Shown here: one piece after another, positions 52,104-60,192 of the stretch | Position numbering within the stretch: position 1 is the stretch's first letter | Layout of the letters: each line of letters starts with the position of its first letter | From: Thalassospira sp. HJ | Lineage (GTDB): Bacteria; Pseudomonadota; Alphaproteobacteria; Rhodospirillales; Thalassospiraceae | NCBI RefSeq assembly: GCF_000948415.1 | Contig: NZ_JYII01000010.1 | Span: 248,001 to 312,000 of the forward strand | Direction: 5' to 3' | DNA length: 64,000 nt | The notes under the pieces: generated by a model | Told to the model about the DNA's origin: nothing | Seen by the model: only the letters and a program-made list of their open reading frames with translations | Database searches by the model: none | Program-made: the position numbers and the translations under genes

Positions 52104-52265
52104 TCAAGAATAGTTCGGTCCGTCGGTGGTTGGTCCATCCGAGAGGTTGGAGCGCGGTTTTGAACTGGACAGGCTGACCAGCGTAAAGGAAGGGGTTGAA
52201 TATGCACGACGCTTGACTAAGTCAGCAGGGTTTTTTAGGTCAGCCTTTTGATTAATTTGATCCAT
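52104..52265 (-). CDS. Lasso-type RiPP precursor peptide (53 residues)
   Basis: A 53-codon minus-strand gene starts at ATG 52265 with a strong GGAGG site seven bases upstream. The leader has the YxxPxF/L recognition motif (RRAYSTPSFTL, Tyr22, Pro25, Phe27) bound by PqqD-like B1 proteins. The tail reads SKPRSNLSDGPTTDGPNYS (35-53). If the core starts at Ser35, Asp43 would close a nine-residue ring as in paeninodin; a start at Lys36 gives eight. The penultimate leader Thr usual in lasso precursors is missing (Ser). The last residue is Ser, the known target of paeninodin-type HprK-like kinases. It contains one Tyr in the core and no Trp. Confidence 0.75.
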   Translation of the reverse strand: MDQINQKADLKNPADLVKRRAYSTPSFTLVSLSSSKPRSNLSDGPTTDGPNYS

Positions 52266-52418
52266 ATTTTAGCCTCCATAAAGTTTCAACAGTAAACAAG
52301 ATATAATCAAAACATAATAAATTGCCGCATCGATTGTATCTGTATATCAAAGCATGTTTTGGCGCATCAATCATTAAATGATGAATGTCGCAGTGTTGAA
52401 ATCTGCGTTTCAAACAGT
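52266..52418 (-). promoter_or_regulatory. Promoter region of the precursor gene
   Basis: AT-rich DNA directly upstream of the precursor. It contains the GGAGG ribosome site but no clear sigma-70 hexamer pair. It is cut off from the rest of the divergent spacer by the palindromic element at 52419. Confidence 0.4.
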
Positions 52419-52683
52419 TAGGGTCCAAACTCATTCACATAATCGCTCTTGTCTCCGGGATATGTGCGGATATGCGGAGCAAAATCGTAGGAAGATATAC
52501 ATCTTTCAAGGTTTGGTGATAAAATAGCCCGCGCAAATCCGGGTGATCCGAAGGACACCTGCTATGAGAGAAAGCCTGTGCGTCAAACCCCTTGACCGGG
52601 GATCACCCCGCTCTGCGGTCTTTTCCTAGCTTTTTCTCTCATATCAAGTGCCGGATCAATCATGTGAATGAGTTTGAACCCTA
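52419..52683. mobile_element. MITE-like palindromic element, copy 2, between precursor and cyclase genes
   Basis: Terminal repeats of 22 bases (TAGGGTCCAAACTCATTCAC type, 21 of 22 matching) bound it at 52419-52440 and 52662-52683. Inside are the same two modules as at 7557-7823 in opposite orientation: 52455-52543 (GTGCGGATatGCGgAGCAAA, GGAAGATAT, TTTCAAGG) and 52563-52643 (perfect arms TATGAGAGAAA, core GCGTCAAACCCCTT). TGATCCGAAGGACA links the modules in both copies. It lies between divergently transcribed RiPP genes. Confidence 0.78.
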
Positions 52684-52757
52684 GGAGTAATTCGACGGAT
52701 CAAACCATCAATTAATTAAAGCATAGCAAGGCTCCACAATAAAAATCAGGACTGCAA

Positions 52758-54686
52758 ATGACCGGTGCAATTGCATGCGTTTTGAGGTTTGACGATCGAA
52801 ATGCAAAAGACGACTGCCTTCGGATGGCATCAAGTATGGACCGGTACGGTCCAAAACGTCGTCAGGTTTGGTCAGACGGGACGGTTTCAGTTGCAAAATT
52901 GCTGTCCTGTACTTTGCCGGAAGATTTTTTCGAGAAACAGCCTGTCTGCTTGCGCGCAGGAAAATGGTGTGGCGTGGCTGCGGCACGCTTGGATGACAGA
53001 GCAGGTGTGATCGCCGGGCTTGGTCTGGACACGAAGGCGGCTGCGCGCTTATCAGATTCGGACTTGCTGCTGCTGGCATTGGAAAAATGGGAAGAAGAGG
53101 CACCCGCACGTATTCCAGGGCAGTATGGTTTCATTGTTTGGAATGCCGAACAGCAGCGCTTGTTGTGCGGTCGAGATGCGCTGGGCCGGGCACCGCTCTA
53201 TTTCTATCGTTCGGAACGTTTTATTGCTGTTGCGAGCATGCCTGCCGGGTTGCTTGCGTTGCCTGATGTGCCTCAAACACTATCGGAGACCTGGATTGCA
53301 CATCGTTTAATGGCGGCGGCCCCGACCGGAAGTTGTTTTGAATTTATCGACGAACTTGAGCCTGGTCATTTTCTGATTGCCGAAAAAGGCAACATCAACT
53401 GTCGGAAATGGTGGTGTATGCCCGAACGGGGGTCTGTCCAGCCAGACAGTGCAACAGCTTTGAAGGCACAAGGGCGAGAACTGTTTTTTTCTGCTGTTAA
53501 GTCCTGTCTGCGCTCGACGAAACCCATTGCTGCTCAATTAAGCTCAGGATGCGATAGCGGAGCTGTTGCAGCCGCTGCTGCAGTATTGTTGTCTGAACAG
53601 GGGCGAAGTGTTGATGCGTACACGGCAGCGCCGCACGAAGACTTTCGTGCGAAGTCAGCCAGTCGGCTATGGGATGAGTCGGAAAAAGCAGCTATCTTGG
53701 CTGCGCGGCATGGCAATATGCGGCACCATGTGATCCGGATTGGACGGCAGAATCCTTTTTCTTATATGGACAGATCTGCTCAAGCGTTGCAGCAGCCGCA
53801 CCGGGCACCTGCCAATAATGTCTGGTTGACCGAATTAGACAATGCAGCCCGGCGTAATCGTTCGGAAGTGATGCTGACGGGGGGCATAGGGAATCTGACG
53901 ATCAGCTATAGTGGGGTTGCCCGTCTCTCGGAAATGTTGAATTCTCTGGCTGTTCCGAGTTGGCTCCGCGAGGCCTTTCTGCTATGGCGGCGGCAGAAGA
54001 TGTCCTGGAAGGCAATCGCCTATCACAGCTTTGCCCCGCACACTCCGCGCGGAGCGTGGGAGATCGTCGCCAGGGTCCTTGGCAATGCAAACAAAGCGAA
54101 GAAATCTGTTATTGCGCCGGAATTTTTTCAGGATATGTTGCGAAGCAACCGGCTGTCGCAGCGTGCGCTGTTGCCCCGCATGCAGCCCTCTATCTTCGGT
54201 AATGACAGGCGGTTGGCGGGGTTTGGTCGACTTTCTTTGGGGCTTGATCGGTATGCTGATTATGCGGAAACGGGAATCGAACATCGTGATCCAACTGAAG
54301 ATCAGCGTTTGGTGGAGTTCACGCTTGGGCTGTCTGAAGAATGGTTTTTGCGCAATGGGAAGACAAAGTTCTTCTTGCGGCTAATCGGGGAAGATCTGCT
54401 GCCCGAGCACTGTTTTGACCCTGATACGCCAAGAGGTGGTCAGTCGGCGAACTGGTATGAAGGACTGACCGATTCACGTGCGAGTTTACGCGAAGAGTTG
54501 GAAATATTAGCGCGACATCCACACGTTGGGCGGTATGTGGACCTTGAGAGTTTGAAGGGACTGGTCGAAGATTGGCCCGGCGATAGATGGGAATCCAAGG
54601 AAATCATTCAATTGTATAAGCAGTCATTAATGCGAGGTGTCGCAACAGCTCGCTTCATTCGCCAAATGATCCCATCAAATTACTAG
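52758..54686 (+). CDS. Asparagine synthetase-like lasso cyclase (C protein)
   Basis: The 642-residue protein has a class II glutaminase-like N-terminal domain without the catalytic Cys2 (it begins MTGAIACVLRF), and a synthetase domain with the PP-loop LSSGCDSGAVAAAAA (residues 261-275) and the VMLTGGIGNLTISYSG block. Loss of the glutaminase Cys is common in lasso cyclases, which activate the ring Asp/Glu side chain as an acyl-AMP and join it to the core N-terminus. AGGA precedes the ATG. It heads a plus-strand operon of tailoring genes and is divergent from the precursor gene. Confidence 0.85.
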   Translation: MTGAIACVLRFDDRNAKDDCLRMASSMDRYGPKRRQVWSDGTVSVAKLLSCTLPEDFFEKQPVCLRAGKWCGVAAARLDDRAGVIAGLGLDTKAAARLSDSDLLLLALEKWEEEAPARIPGQYGFIVWNAEQQRLLCGRDALGRAPLYFYRSERFIAVASMPAGLLALPDVPQTLSETWIAHRLMAAAPTGSCFEFIDELEPGHFLIAEKGNINCRKWWCMPERGSVQPDSATALKAQGRELFFSAVKSCLRSTKPIAAQLSSGCDSGAVAAAAAVLLSEQGRSVDAYTAAPHEDFRAKSASRLWDESEKAAILAARHGNMRHHVIRIGRQNPFSYMDRSAQALQQPHRAPANNVWLTELDNAARRNRSEVMLTGGIGNLTISYSGVARLSEMLNSLAVPSWLREAFLLWRRQKMSWKAIAYHSFAPHTPRGAWEIVARVLGNANKAKKSVIAPEFFQDMLRSNRLSQRALLPRMQPSIFGNDRRLAGFGRLSLGLDRYADYAETGIEHRDPTEDQRLVEFTLGLSEEWFLRNGKTKFFLRLIGEDLLPEHCFDPDTPRGGQSANWYEGLTDSRASLREELEILARHPHVGRYVDLESLKGLVEDWPGDRWESKEIIQLYKQSLMRGVATARFIRQMIPSNY

Positions 54687-54707
54687 GACCCGACGTCGAT
54701 CGCGGGT

Positions 54708-55649
54708 GTGTTGATGTCCATGACGGGCAGTTTATCATGTGAAAATGCGAGATATATCGTTTTTGATCTGGTTATTAAGAGCGACATATATCTACCTGAG
54801 TTGACGCTTTATGATGGCGGGCGAGAGCCAGATGTCGAGATTTCGATTTCCAGACTTTATGACATGCCAGATGATGCGAAACGTGTGAAGAAATACATTT
54901 GGCACCATGGCGACGTGGTGCATATCTCTTGGCCACGGCTCGGCGAGTTTCAGGTCATTGACGGTCGGCACGTGTTGATGGATTTAAAGTCAGGCGTTGA
55001 AATGAGCCGTGTGCGGACGATGTTGCTGGGCACGGTTATATCTGTTGTGCTGTATTTAAAACAGATGTTGGTGGTGCATGCGAGTGCGACACTGGTTGGT
55101 GATAAGGTTGCCTTCTTTGTGGGGCCATCTGGTGTCGGAAAGTCGACCATGGTTGCCTACTTGCAGACGCTTGGGTTTGAGACGATCTGCGATGATTTAT
55201 GTGTCTTTCGCGTCACCGAGAATGGCAGGGTGATTCTCAAGGAAGGTATCCCCAGAGTGAAGCTTTGGACAGATAGTTTGGAGTTTGTCGGCACATCACG
55301 GGAAGGCTTATTACAGGACAGCTATCGTCGGGATAAATTTCATGACGTTATCGAAACCATAGGCGATATTGATGTGACCGAAGGGAACCGGTTTTATCTG
55401 ATCACCCCGGAAGATGAAGGGGATTTCCGCTGCCAACCTCTCGACAAGCTGGCAAGCATGATTGAAATACAGAAAAACCTGTATCAGCCAAAATCAGCGA
55501 AACACTTCCTGGGCCATCAGTTTGCCTTGAATGCAGTTGCCAATTTGCTGCGGAAGAACAGTGTTTTCGAGATTTATCGCCCGACCACCTTTGCCCGAAC
55601 GACAGAAAAACATCGCAAACTTATAGATATCGTCGGTTCTGCGACGTGA
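54708..55649 (+). CDS. HprK-like peptide kinase (first copy)
   Basis: The 313-residue protein shows the HPr kinase/phosphorylase C-terminal fold: VVHASATLVGDKVAFFVGPSGVGKSTMVAYL with Walker A at 139-147, and ICDDLCVF (Asp162-Asp163) as expected for an active enzyme. In paeninodin-type clusters such kinases phosphorylate the C-terminal Ser of the lasso precursor. Here the precursor ends in Tyr-Ser, which fits. The start may be GTG at 54708 or ATG at 54714. It is 21 bases after the cyclase gene. Confidence 0.8.
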   Translation: MLMSMTGSLSCENARYIVFDLVIKSDIYLPELTLYDGGREPDVEISISRLYDMPDDAKRVKKYIWHHGDVVHISWPRLGEFQVIDGRHVLMDLKSGVEMSRVRTMLLGTVISVVLYLKQMLVVHASATLVGDKVAFFVGPSGVGKSTMVAYLQTLGFETICDDLCVFRVTENGRVILKEGIPRVKLWTDSLEFVGTSREGLLQDSYRRDKFHDVIETIGDIDVTEGNRFYLITPEDEGDFRCQPLDKLASMIEIQKNLYQPKSAKHFLGHQFALNAVANLLRKNSVFEIYRPTTFARTTEKHRKLIDIVGSAT

Positions 55650-55677
55650 CGTGTCATAAAATCAATAGGCTTGAGCC

Positions 55678-56646
55678 GTGAGTGCTGCGCAGGACTTTTT
55701 TTGGCCAATCAACCTCAAACGTCTCGACGGGAAATTGGTGGTCTTTGGCTGGATGCGGCCAGACCCGATCCCATGTCGCGTGAACACGCAGGTGGAGGTG
55801 CAGCGGGCACGACAGCGACCGATCAAACGAAGCCTGATTGCGTTGAAAGATACCATTGCAGAGCCGGTGCCCGATCAGGATTTACGTTTTATCTTTCATG
55901 CATCGCGTTGTGGCTCAACCTTGGTTAGTCAAATCTTGGATCAAGCACCGGACAGTTTGAGTTATTCGGAGCATGGGTTTATTTCAAAAGCCCTTTTGAT
56001 GGATATGGATGACGGAAATATGGATTTTCCAATTTTGCGGGCTTGTCTTGACCTGCTGCGTCCCAGTCCGCAATTCCGGAACAAGAAAGTTGTGATACGT
56101 TTCAGTTCTTGGACCAGCTTGCTGATAAAGCCGATCATAGAGCGTTTTACGGGGGTGGACTGGTGCTTTATCTATCGTGATCCCTTGGAAATCATGGTGT
56201 CCCATCGGATTTCTCCGGCGGGGTGGTCGAACAATCCGCATGCGGTCACAAAGCATGCCGCGCATTTGGTTGATGATCAGGAAGATCCTGTTCGATTTGC
56301 TGCAGAAGTGGTGAATGCGTTTTTCACTCAAGCGATTGCGGCTCCGGCGGATCGGAGATGCTTGGTTGACTATAAAAACCTGAAGGTGGACGTCATGGGT
56401 CGCCTGTTTCCTCATTTTGGACTAGAGCTTACTGATGAAGTTCGCGTCGCAATTGCGCAGATTATGCAGTTCGATGCGAAACGGCCAGAGGTAGGGCATT
56501 TTCAGCAAGATACTGAATTTAAGCAGACAAACGCGACACAGATTGAGCGTGCTGTTGCGGTGTCAGGTGGGGTCGCGCAGAGCTATGCCTCCTTGTCTGC
56601 GATTGTCAATTCGGAAAGGGGGCGCAATGGAAACCGAGTTTATTAA
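55678..56646 (+). CDS. Sulfotransferase-fold protein (first copy)
   Basis: The 322-residue protein starts at GTG. It has a P-loop like the PAPS-binding site of sulfotransferases (FIFHASRCGSTLVSQILDQAPD, about 71-92) and a second PAPS-contact block (VDWCFIYRDPLEIMVSHRIS). Sulfotransferases move sulfate from PAPS to hydroxyls, for example on Tyr or sugars. The RCGSTLV form is found in a divergent subfamily. It overlaps the next gene by 20 bases, so translation is probably coupled. Confidence 0.75.
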   Translation: MSAAQDFFWPINLKRLDGKLVVFGWMRPDPIPCRVNTQVEVQRARQRPIKRSLIALKDTIAEPVPDQDLRFIFHASRCGSTLVSQILDQAPDSLSYSEHGFISKALLMDMDDGNMDFPILRACLDLLRPSPQFRNKKVVIRFSSWTSLLIKPIIERFTGVDWCFIYRDPLEIMVSHRISPAGWSNNPHAVTKHAAHLVDDQEDPVRFAAEVVNAFFTQAIAAPADRRCLVDYKNLKVDVMGRLFPHFGLELTDEVRVAIAQIMQFDAKRPEVGHFQQDTEFKQTNATQIERAVAVSGGVAQSYASLSAIVNSERGRNGNRVY

Positions 56647-57490
56647 AGGAGAAGGGTTCTCGGCATCCGTCACTTTAGATGCCGGGTTGTACCACGCACT
56701 GGAGAAGCGTGTGCGGGCGCAACTAAACGCGCAGGGCGAAACGCCAAAACTGTTAAGGGATCTCGCCGATGTGTTGCGGGCGCAGGGGGATTTACGCGAG
56801 GCGACCGAAGTCTTGGATCGCGTAACTGCGCTGGATCCATCATGTCCAAAGACACATTACATGTGCGCCGCTCTGCGCGGGGATGTGACGGGCCTTAAGT
56901 TGCCTGACGGGGCTGTTTCTGTGCCGGTGGCAGTTATTCCAGATGCTTTTCCACAGAAGGTTTACGAAATCCTGTTTGCCGAGGCAACGCGATCAGAAGA
57001 AGAATATGTCGAAGACAAGGTCGTGATTAATGGTATGGCAACCTGCGACCGTAAATTCAGGTATTCATATCGTAAGCAACTTTCGAGGGAATATGAGGAT
57101 CTTTACCTAACCCATCTGATGCCATTGTTGGAGAAGACGGTTCCGAAATTGGGGATTGGATGGCCAACGGCACGACCGCCATCAAAGAAGTTTAGTCTGT
57201 GCCGACATGGCGCGTATTTTTTGCCGCACCAGGATCATGGATACCATGATCGCATGGTATCCATCGTATACCATATGCATCAGCTGCCGCGAATGTTTAA
57301 GGGCGGTCAGCTTGCTGTGTTTGACACAGACTACGAAACCAAGCAGGCGCTGGATAAATTCACGCTCTATGATTTTCAACCCAACATGTTGGCGATTTTT
57401 CCCAGTTGGGCAATGCATGAGGTTTTACCGGTCTCATTGCCGAATGATGAATTCCAGCACGGTCGTTTCGCGGTCGTATCTCATTGCTAA
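56627..57490 (+). CDS. 2-oxoglutarate/Fe(II)-dependent oxygenase with TPR-like N-terminus
   Basis: The ATG at 56627 (287 residues) follows GGGGG; the longer frame overlaps the previous gene by about 100 bases. Residues about 20-85 resemble one tetratricopeptide helical pair (LLRDLADVLRAQGDLREATEVLDRVTALDP). The catalytic domain has the metal triad His201-x-Asp203 (FLPHQDHGYHD) and His264 (SWAMHEVLPV), plus Arg280 for 2-oxoglutarate. It likely hydroxylates a peptide or amino acid side chain; the substrate is unknown but the RiPP precursor is the obvious candidate. Confidence 0.82.
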   Translation: METEFIKGEGFSASVTLDAGLYHALEKRVRAQLNAQGETPKLLRDLADVLRAQGDLREATEVLDRVTALDPSCPKTHYMCAALRGDVTGLKLPDGAVSVPVAVIPDAFPQKVYEILFAEATRSEEEYVEDKVVINGMATCDRKFRYSYRKQLSREYEDLYLTHLMPLLEKTVPKLGIGWPTARPPSKKFSLCRHGAYFLPHQDHGYHDRMVSIVYHMHQLPRMFKGGQLAVFDTDYETKQALDKFTLYDFQPNMLAIFPSWAMHEVLPVSLPNDEFQHGRFAVVSHC

Positions 57491-57803
57491 CAGCTATGCA
57501 GTAAATTCTGAGCTGTTTTACCTCTTTCTGGACCCTAGCTGCCTTTACTACAGCGCGCTTAACTGAGTGTTGGTGGAAAAAAGGTGGAGCAAGAATTCTT
57601 GCCCAATACTGATTGCTTCTAGAGTTTGGTTGTTTTCTCCTCGAAGTGCAGCAATGGTGCAGATTAAACGCAACTTGCAATATTGATTTAAAATTTAAAT
57701 TAATGAAATTTTTTCAACCATAAATTGCGTGTTTTAACGTTGCTGGCGTATGGTGACGGGGGTATTTTTGCAAGATCAAAATTTATTTTAGTAAGGGTTT
57801 TCA
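57491..57803. other. AT-rich spacer inside the tailoring operon
   Basis: A 313-base gap with short frames only (13 codons or fewer from ATG on the plus strand). A second precursor was looked for here on both strands and not found. It may hold an internal promoter for the genes from 57804 on. Confidence 0.5.
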
Positions 57804-58541
57804 ATGAGAGACCAAGTTGGTGAATTACAGAAAGAATTGAAATGGATAAATCCAAAATATTCACGACAAGATGTAATCGAAATGCACCAACATGAATTTC
57901 ATCGTAGACCTCAGAAATTTTTGGTCCTTGATGATTTTGTTCAGGCAGATGCATTGAGGTCCATCCGCAAATTGTTACTCGGAGAGGGGCAGTGCGAAGA
58001 AATGTTTCGCCGGTATCGTGATAAATCATTCGTAGAAAAAGAAAAATTCTACGATTCACATGATGAGGATCGGTTTATTCACGAGTTTATTTACCGCAAA
58101 CCCGCTTCAGGTAAGGAAATGGCGCCGTCGACACTTGAAGATGTCAAAATGCGGGCTCAAATTCAGTCTGAAGCGTTCCACTCATGGCTGCGTCTGCTTA
58201 CGGGGCGCGATGTGCAATATACAAATGCGATCAATTTAAAACGTCTGGATCACGAACATTTCTTGCGATGGCACAACGATTCAGCGCAAGGGCGCGTCTT
58301 GTGCATGGTGTTGTATTTGCATGAAGACTGGCAACCTGGCTTTGGTGGTCGATTGCAGTATAAAGACGAGAACAATGACATTCATAATATTGATCCCTTG
58401 TTTAATCGCGTCGTAATTTTTGATTCAAACAAAAACTTCAACCATGCAGTCGAGCCGATGACACCTGCAGCAACCGGTTGGAAACGCTTAAATTACTCGG
58501 CCTGGTTCCAAGGCGACAAAACGAAAAATATGAATATCTAA
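57804..58541 (+). CDS. 2-oxoglutarate/Fe(II)-dependent oxygenase (second copy, different subfamily)
   Basis: The 245-residue protein has the prolyl-4-hydroxylase-like double-stranded beta-helix with His157-x-Asp159 in FLRWHNDSAQGRVLCMVLYLHEDWQPGFGGRLQYKDE, His214 in NFNHAVEPMT and Arg228 in GWKRLNYSAWF. All three metal ligands and the 2-oxoglutarate Arg are present. It is not a close relative of the other oxygenase in this cluster. Hydroxylation of the RiPP or of a halogenase product is possible. AAGGG lies 8-12 bases before the ATG. Confidence 0.83.
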   Translation: MRDQVGELQKELKWINPKYSRQDVIEMHQHEFHRRPQKFLVLDDFVQADALRSIRKLLLGEGQCEEMFRRYRDKSFVEKEKFYDSHDEDRFIHEFIYRKPASGKEMAPSTLEDVKMRAQIQSEAFHSWLRLLTGRDVQYTNAINLKRLDHEHFLRWHNDSAQGRVLCMVLYLHEDWQPGFGGRLQYKDENNDIHNIDPLFNRVVIFDSNKNFNHAVEPMTPAATGWKRLNYSAWFQGDKTKNMNI

Positions 58542-58584
58542 AATATATGCGTATCGGATATCCAAGACAGCAGGTTGTCTGCCA

Positions 58585-60192
58585 ATGAGAGAAAGCGCTG
58601 AGTATATTTGTCGGCATCAAAATAACAATGATGGTCCTGAAGGACGGGAAATATTGGATATCGGCGTGCTCGGCGGCGGGACTTCCGGTTTGTTGACGGC
58701 TTTGGCGCTTAAAAAGCGACGGCCATATCTGAATGTTTCTATCATCCAATCAAAGAAAATACCGATCATAGGTGTTGGTGAGTCTACGGTCCCAATGGTT
58801 GTCAGCTTTTTGCACAATTACATTGGGCTGGGTGTGGGCGATTTGCTAAAGAACGTCCGTCCAACGATCAAACAAGGCGTGCGCTATGATTGGGGTAAGC
58901 CGGGGGACTACTATTTTAATGCGCCATTTGACTGGGACGTGAATGACATCGGTTTGATCGGTTCCATGCGCTTAACCGGGAGTCCAAATGGGGCGACCAG
59001 TCAGGCGATTTTAATGGAGCATCATAAGTTGCCGCTATGGCTGGGGCCCAATGGCAAGGTGGCTTCGCAAATGGACCGGTATCGCTTTGCCTATCATTTG
59101 GACAATGCGCTATTGGTCACTTATCTTGAGCAAGAGGCCCTCACCGCCGGAATTGAGATGGTGGATGCGGTTATCGTTTCTGCCGATAAGCACCCGCAGA
59201 GGGATGAAATTGTCGCCCTTCAGACCGATGATGGGCGTAAGTTAAGCTATGACTTGTTTGTCGATTGCAGCGGCTTTCGATCCACCTTGCTGAATAAAGA
59301 GTTGGAAGTACCTTTCATCGGATTTGAAAAATCGCTGTTTAGCAACCGCGCAATCGCATTCCAAAGAGACCATGGCGGGGACATAAAGCCATATACGAGT
59401 GCAATCACCATGGATGCCGGCTGGAGCTGGATGGTTCCAACGCGCCACAATGACCATTGTGGATACGTTCACAGCAGCGATTTTATTTCCGTCGAAGAGG
59501 CAAAAGACGAAGTCGTCGAACGGTTCGGCGAGGTTGAGTTCCTTAATACCGTTTCATTCCGGAATGGCCGACACGAACGCTGCTATGTCGGTAATGTCAT
59601 TGCGATTGGCAACTCCTATGGCTTTTCTGAGCCGCTTGAAGCCAGCGCATTGTTACAAATTGCGCGGCAGGTCATTTTGCTGGTTGATGAATTGCCGCGA
59701 ACAAAACATGACCGGTCGACCGAGCAGTTGATGAATGGTCAGGCGGCGGACGATTGGGACAAGCTGAAATGGTTCATCGCTGCCCACTATCAGATCAATA
59801 ACAAGAAACAGACGCCGTTTTGGGATGTGATGCGCAGCGAAGCAGACATTTCCGGCATCAAGCCGTTGATGGATTTGTTCCGTGAGGGGGCGCCGTTGTC
59901 TATGCGTTCTCCCTGGGCGCTAGAGGCAATCCGCAAAGTTGGCATTCCCTATTACGGCCTCGCCGGGTTCGATACGATTATGATGGGCTGTGCGGCTCCG
60001 CATCGTTTGCTTGCGACTGGGGAAAGTGATGAGATCTGGAGGCAAAGATATCGAATGGCTTCGACCTTTATGATGTCTGCACTGTCACATGACGAGGCTT
60101 TGGCAGTGTTTGATGAAGACCCTGATCTTTTGATGGTTGCGGGCGACTTCAACGCTAGTGAAAACCACCGTTTCACGACTCTCGGACAATGA
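58585..60192 (+). CDS. Flavin-dependent tryptophan halogenase family protein
   Basis: The 535-residue flavoprotein has the FAD motif ILDIGVLGGGTSGLLTALALKK (about 23-44), IIGVGESTVP, the Lys of the halogenation site in TIKQGVRYDWG (Lys96, aligned with PrnA Lys79), the WxWxIP hallmark as GWSWMVP and the active-site Glu region GFSEPLEASALL. It should use FADH2, O2 and halide to chlorinate or brominate an indole or phenol. No flavin reductase is encoded nearby. Its stop overlaps the next start (ATGA). The precursor has Tyr but no Trp in its core. Confidence 0.85.
   Translation: MRESAEYICRHQNNNDGPEGREILDIGVLGGGTSGLLTALALKKRRPYLNVSIIQSKKIPIIGVGESTVPMVVSFLHNYIGLGVGDLLKNVRPTIKQGVRYDWGKPGDYYFNAPFDWDVNDIGLIGSMRLTGSPNGATSQAILMEHHKLPLWLGPNGKVASQMDRYRFAYHLDNALLVTYLEQEALTAGIEMVDAVIVSADKHPQRDEIVALQTDDGRKLSYDLFVDCSGFRSTLLNKELEVPFIGFEKSLFSNRAIAFQRDHGGDIKPYTSAITMDAGWSWMVPTRHNDHCGYVHSSDFISVEEAKDEVVERFGEVEFLNTVSFRNGRHERCYVGNVIAIGNSYGFSEPLEASALLQIARQVILLVDELPRTKHDRSTEQLMNGQAADDWDKLKWFIAAHYQINNKKQTPFWDVMRSEADISGIKPLMDLFREGAPLSMRSPWALEAIRKVGIPYYGLAGFDTIMMGCAAPHRLLATGESDEIWRQRYRMASTFMMSALSHDEALAVFDEDPDLLMVAGDFNASENHRFTTLGQ

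Noticed and set aside
51962..52207. 81-codon minus-strand frame overlapping the RiPP precursor
   Set aside because: It is out of frame with the 53-codon precursor gene, which has a GGAGG site and a YxxP leader motif; this frame has neither.
52252..52434. 60-codon minus-strand frame upstream of the precursor
   Set aside because: It runs from inside the palindromic element over the precursor promoter, with no leader motif or protein features.
57491..57803. Possible second RiPP precursor in the operon gap
   Set aside because: All plus-strand frames from ATG are 13 codons or fewer and none has a YxxP motif; minus-strand frames are shadows.
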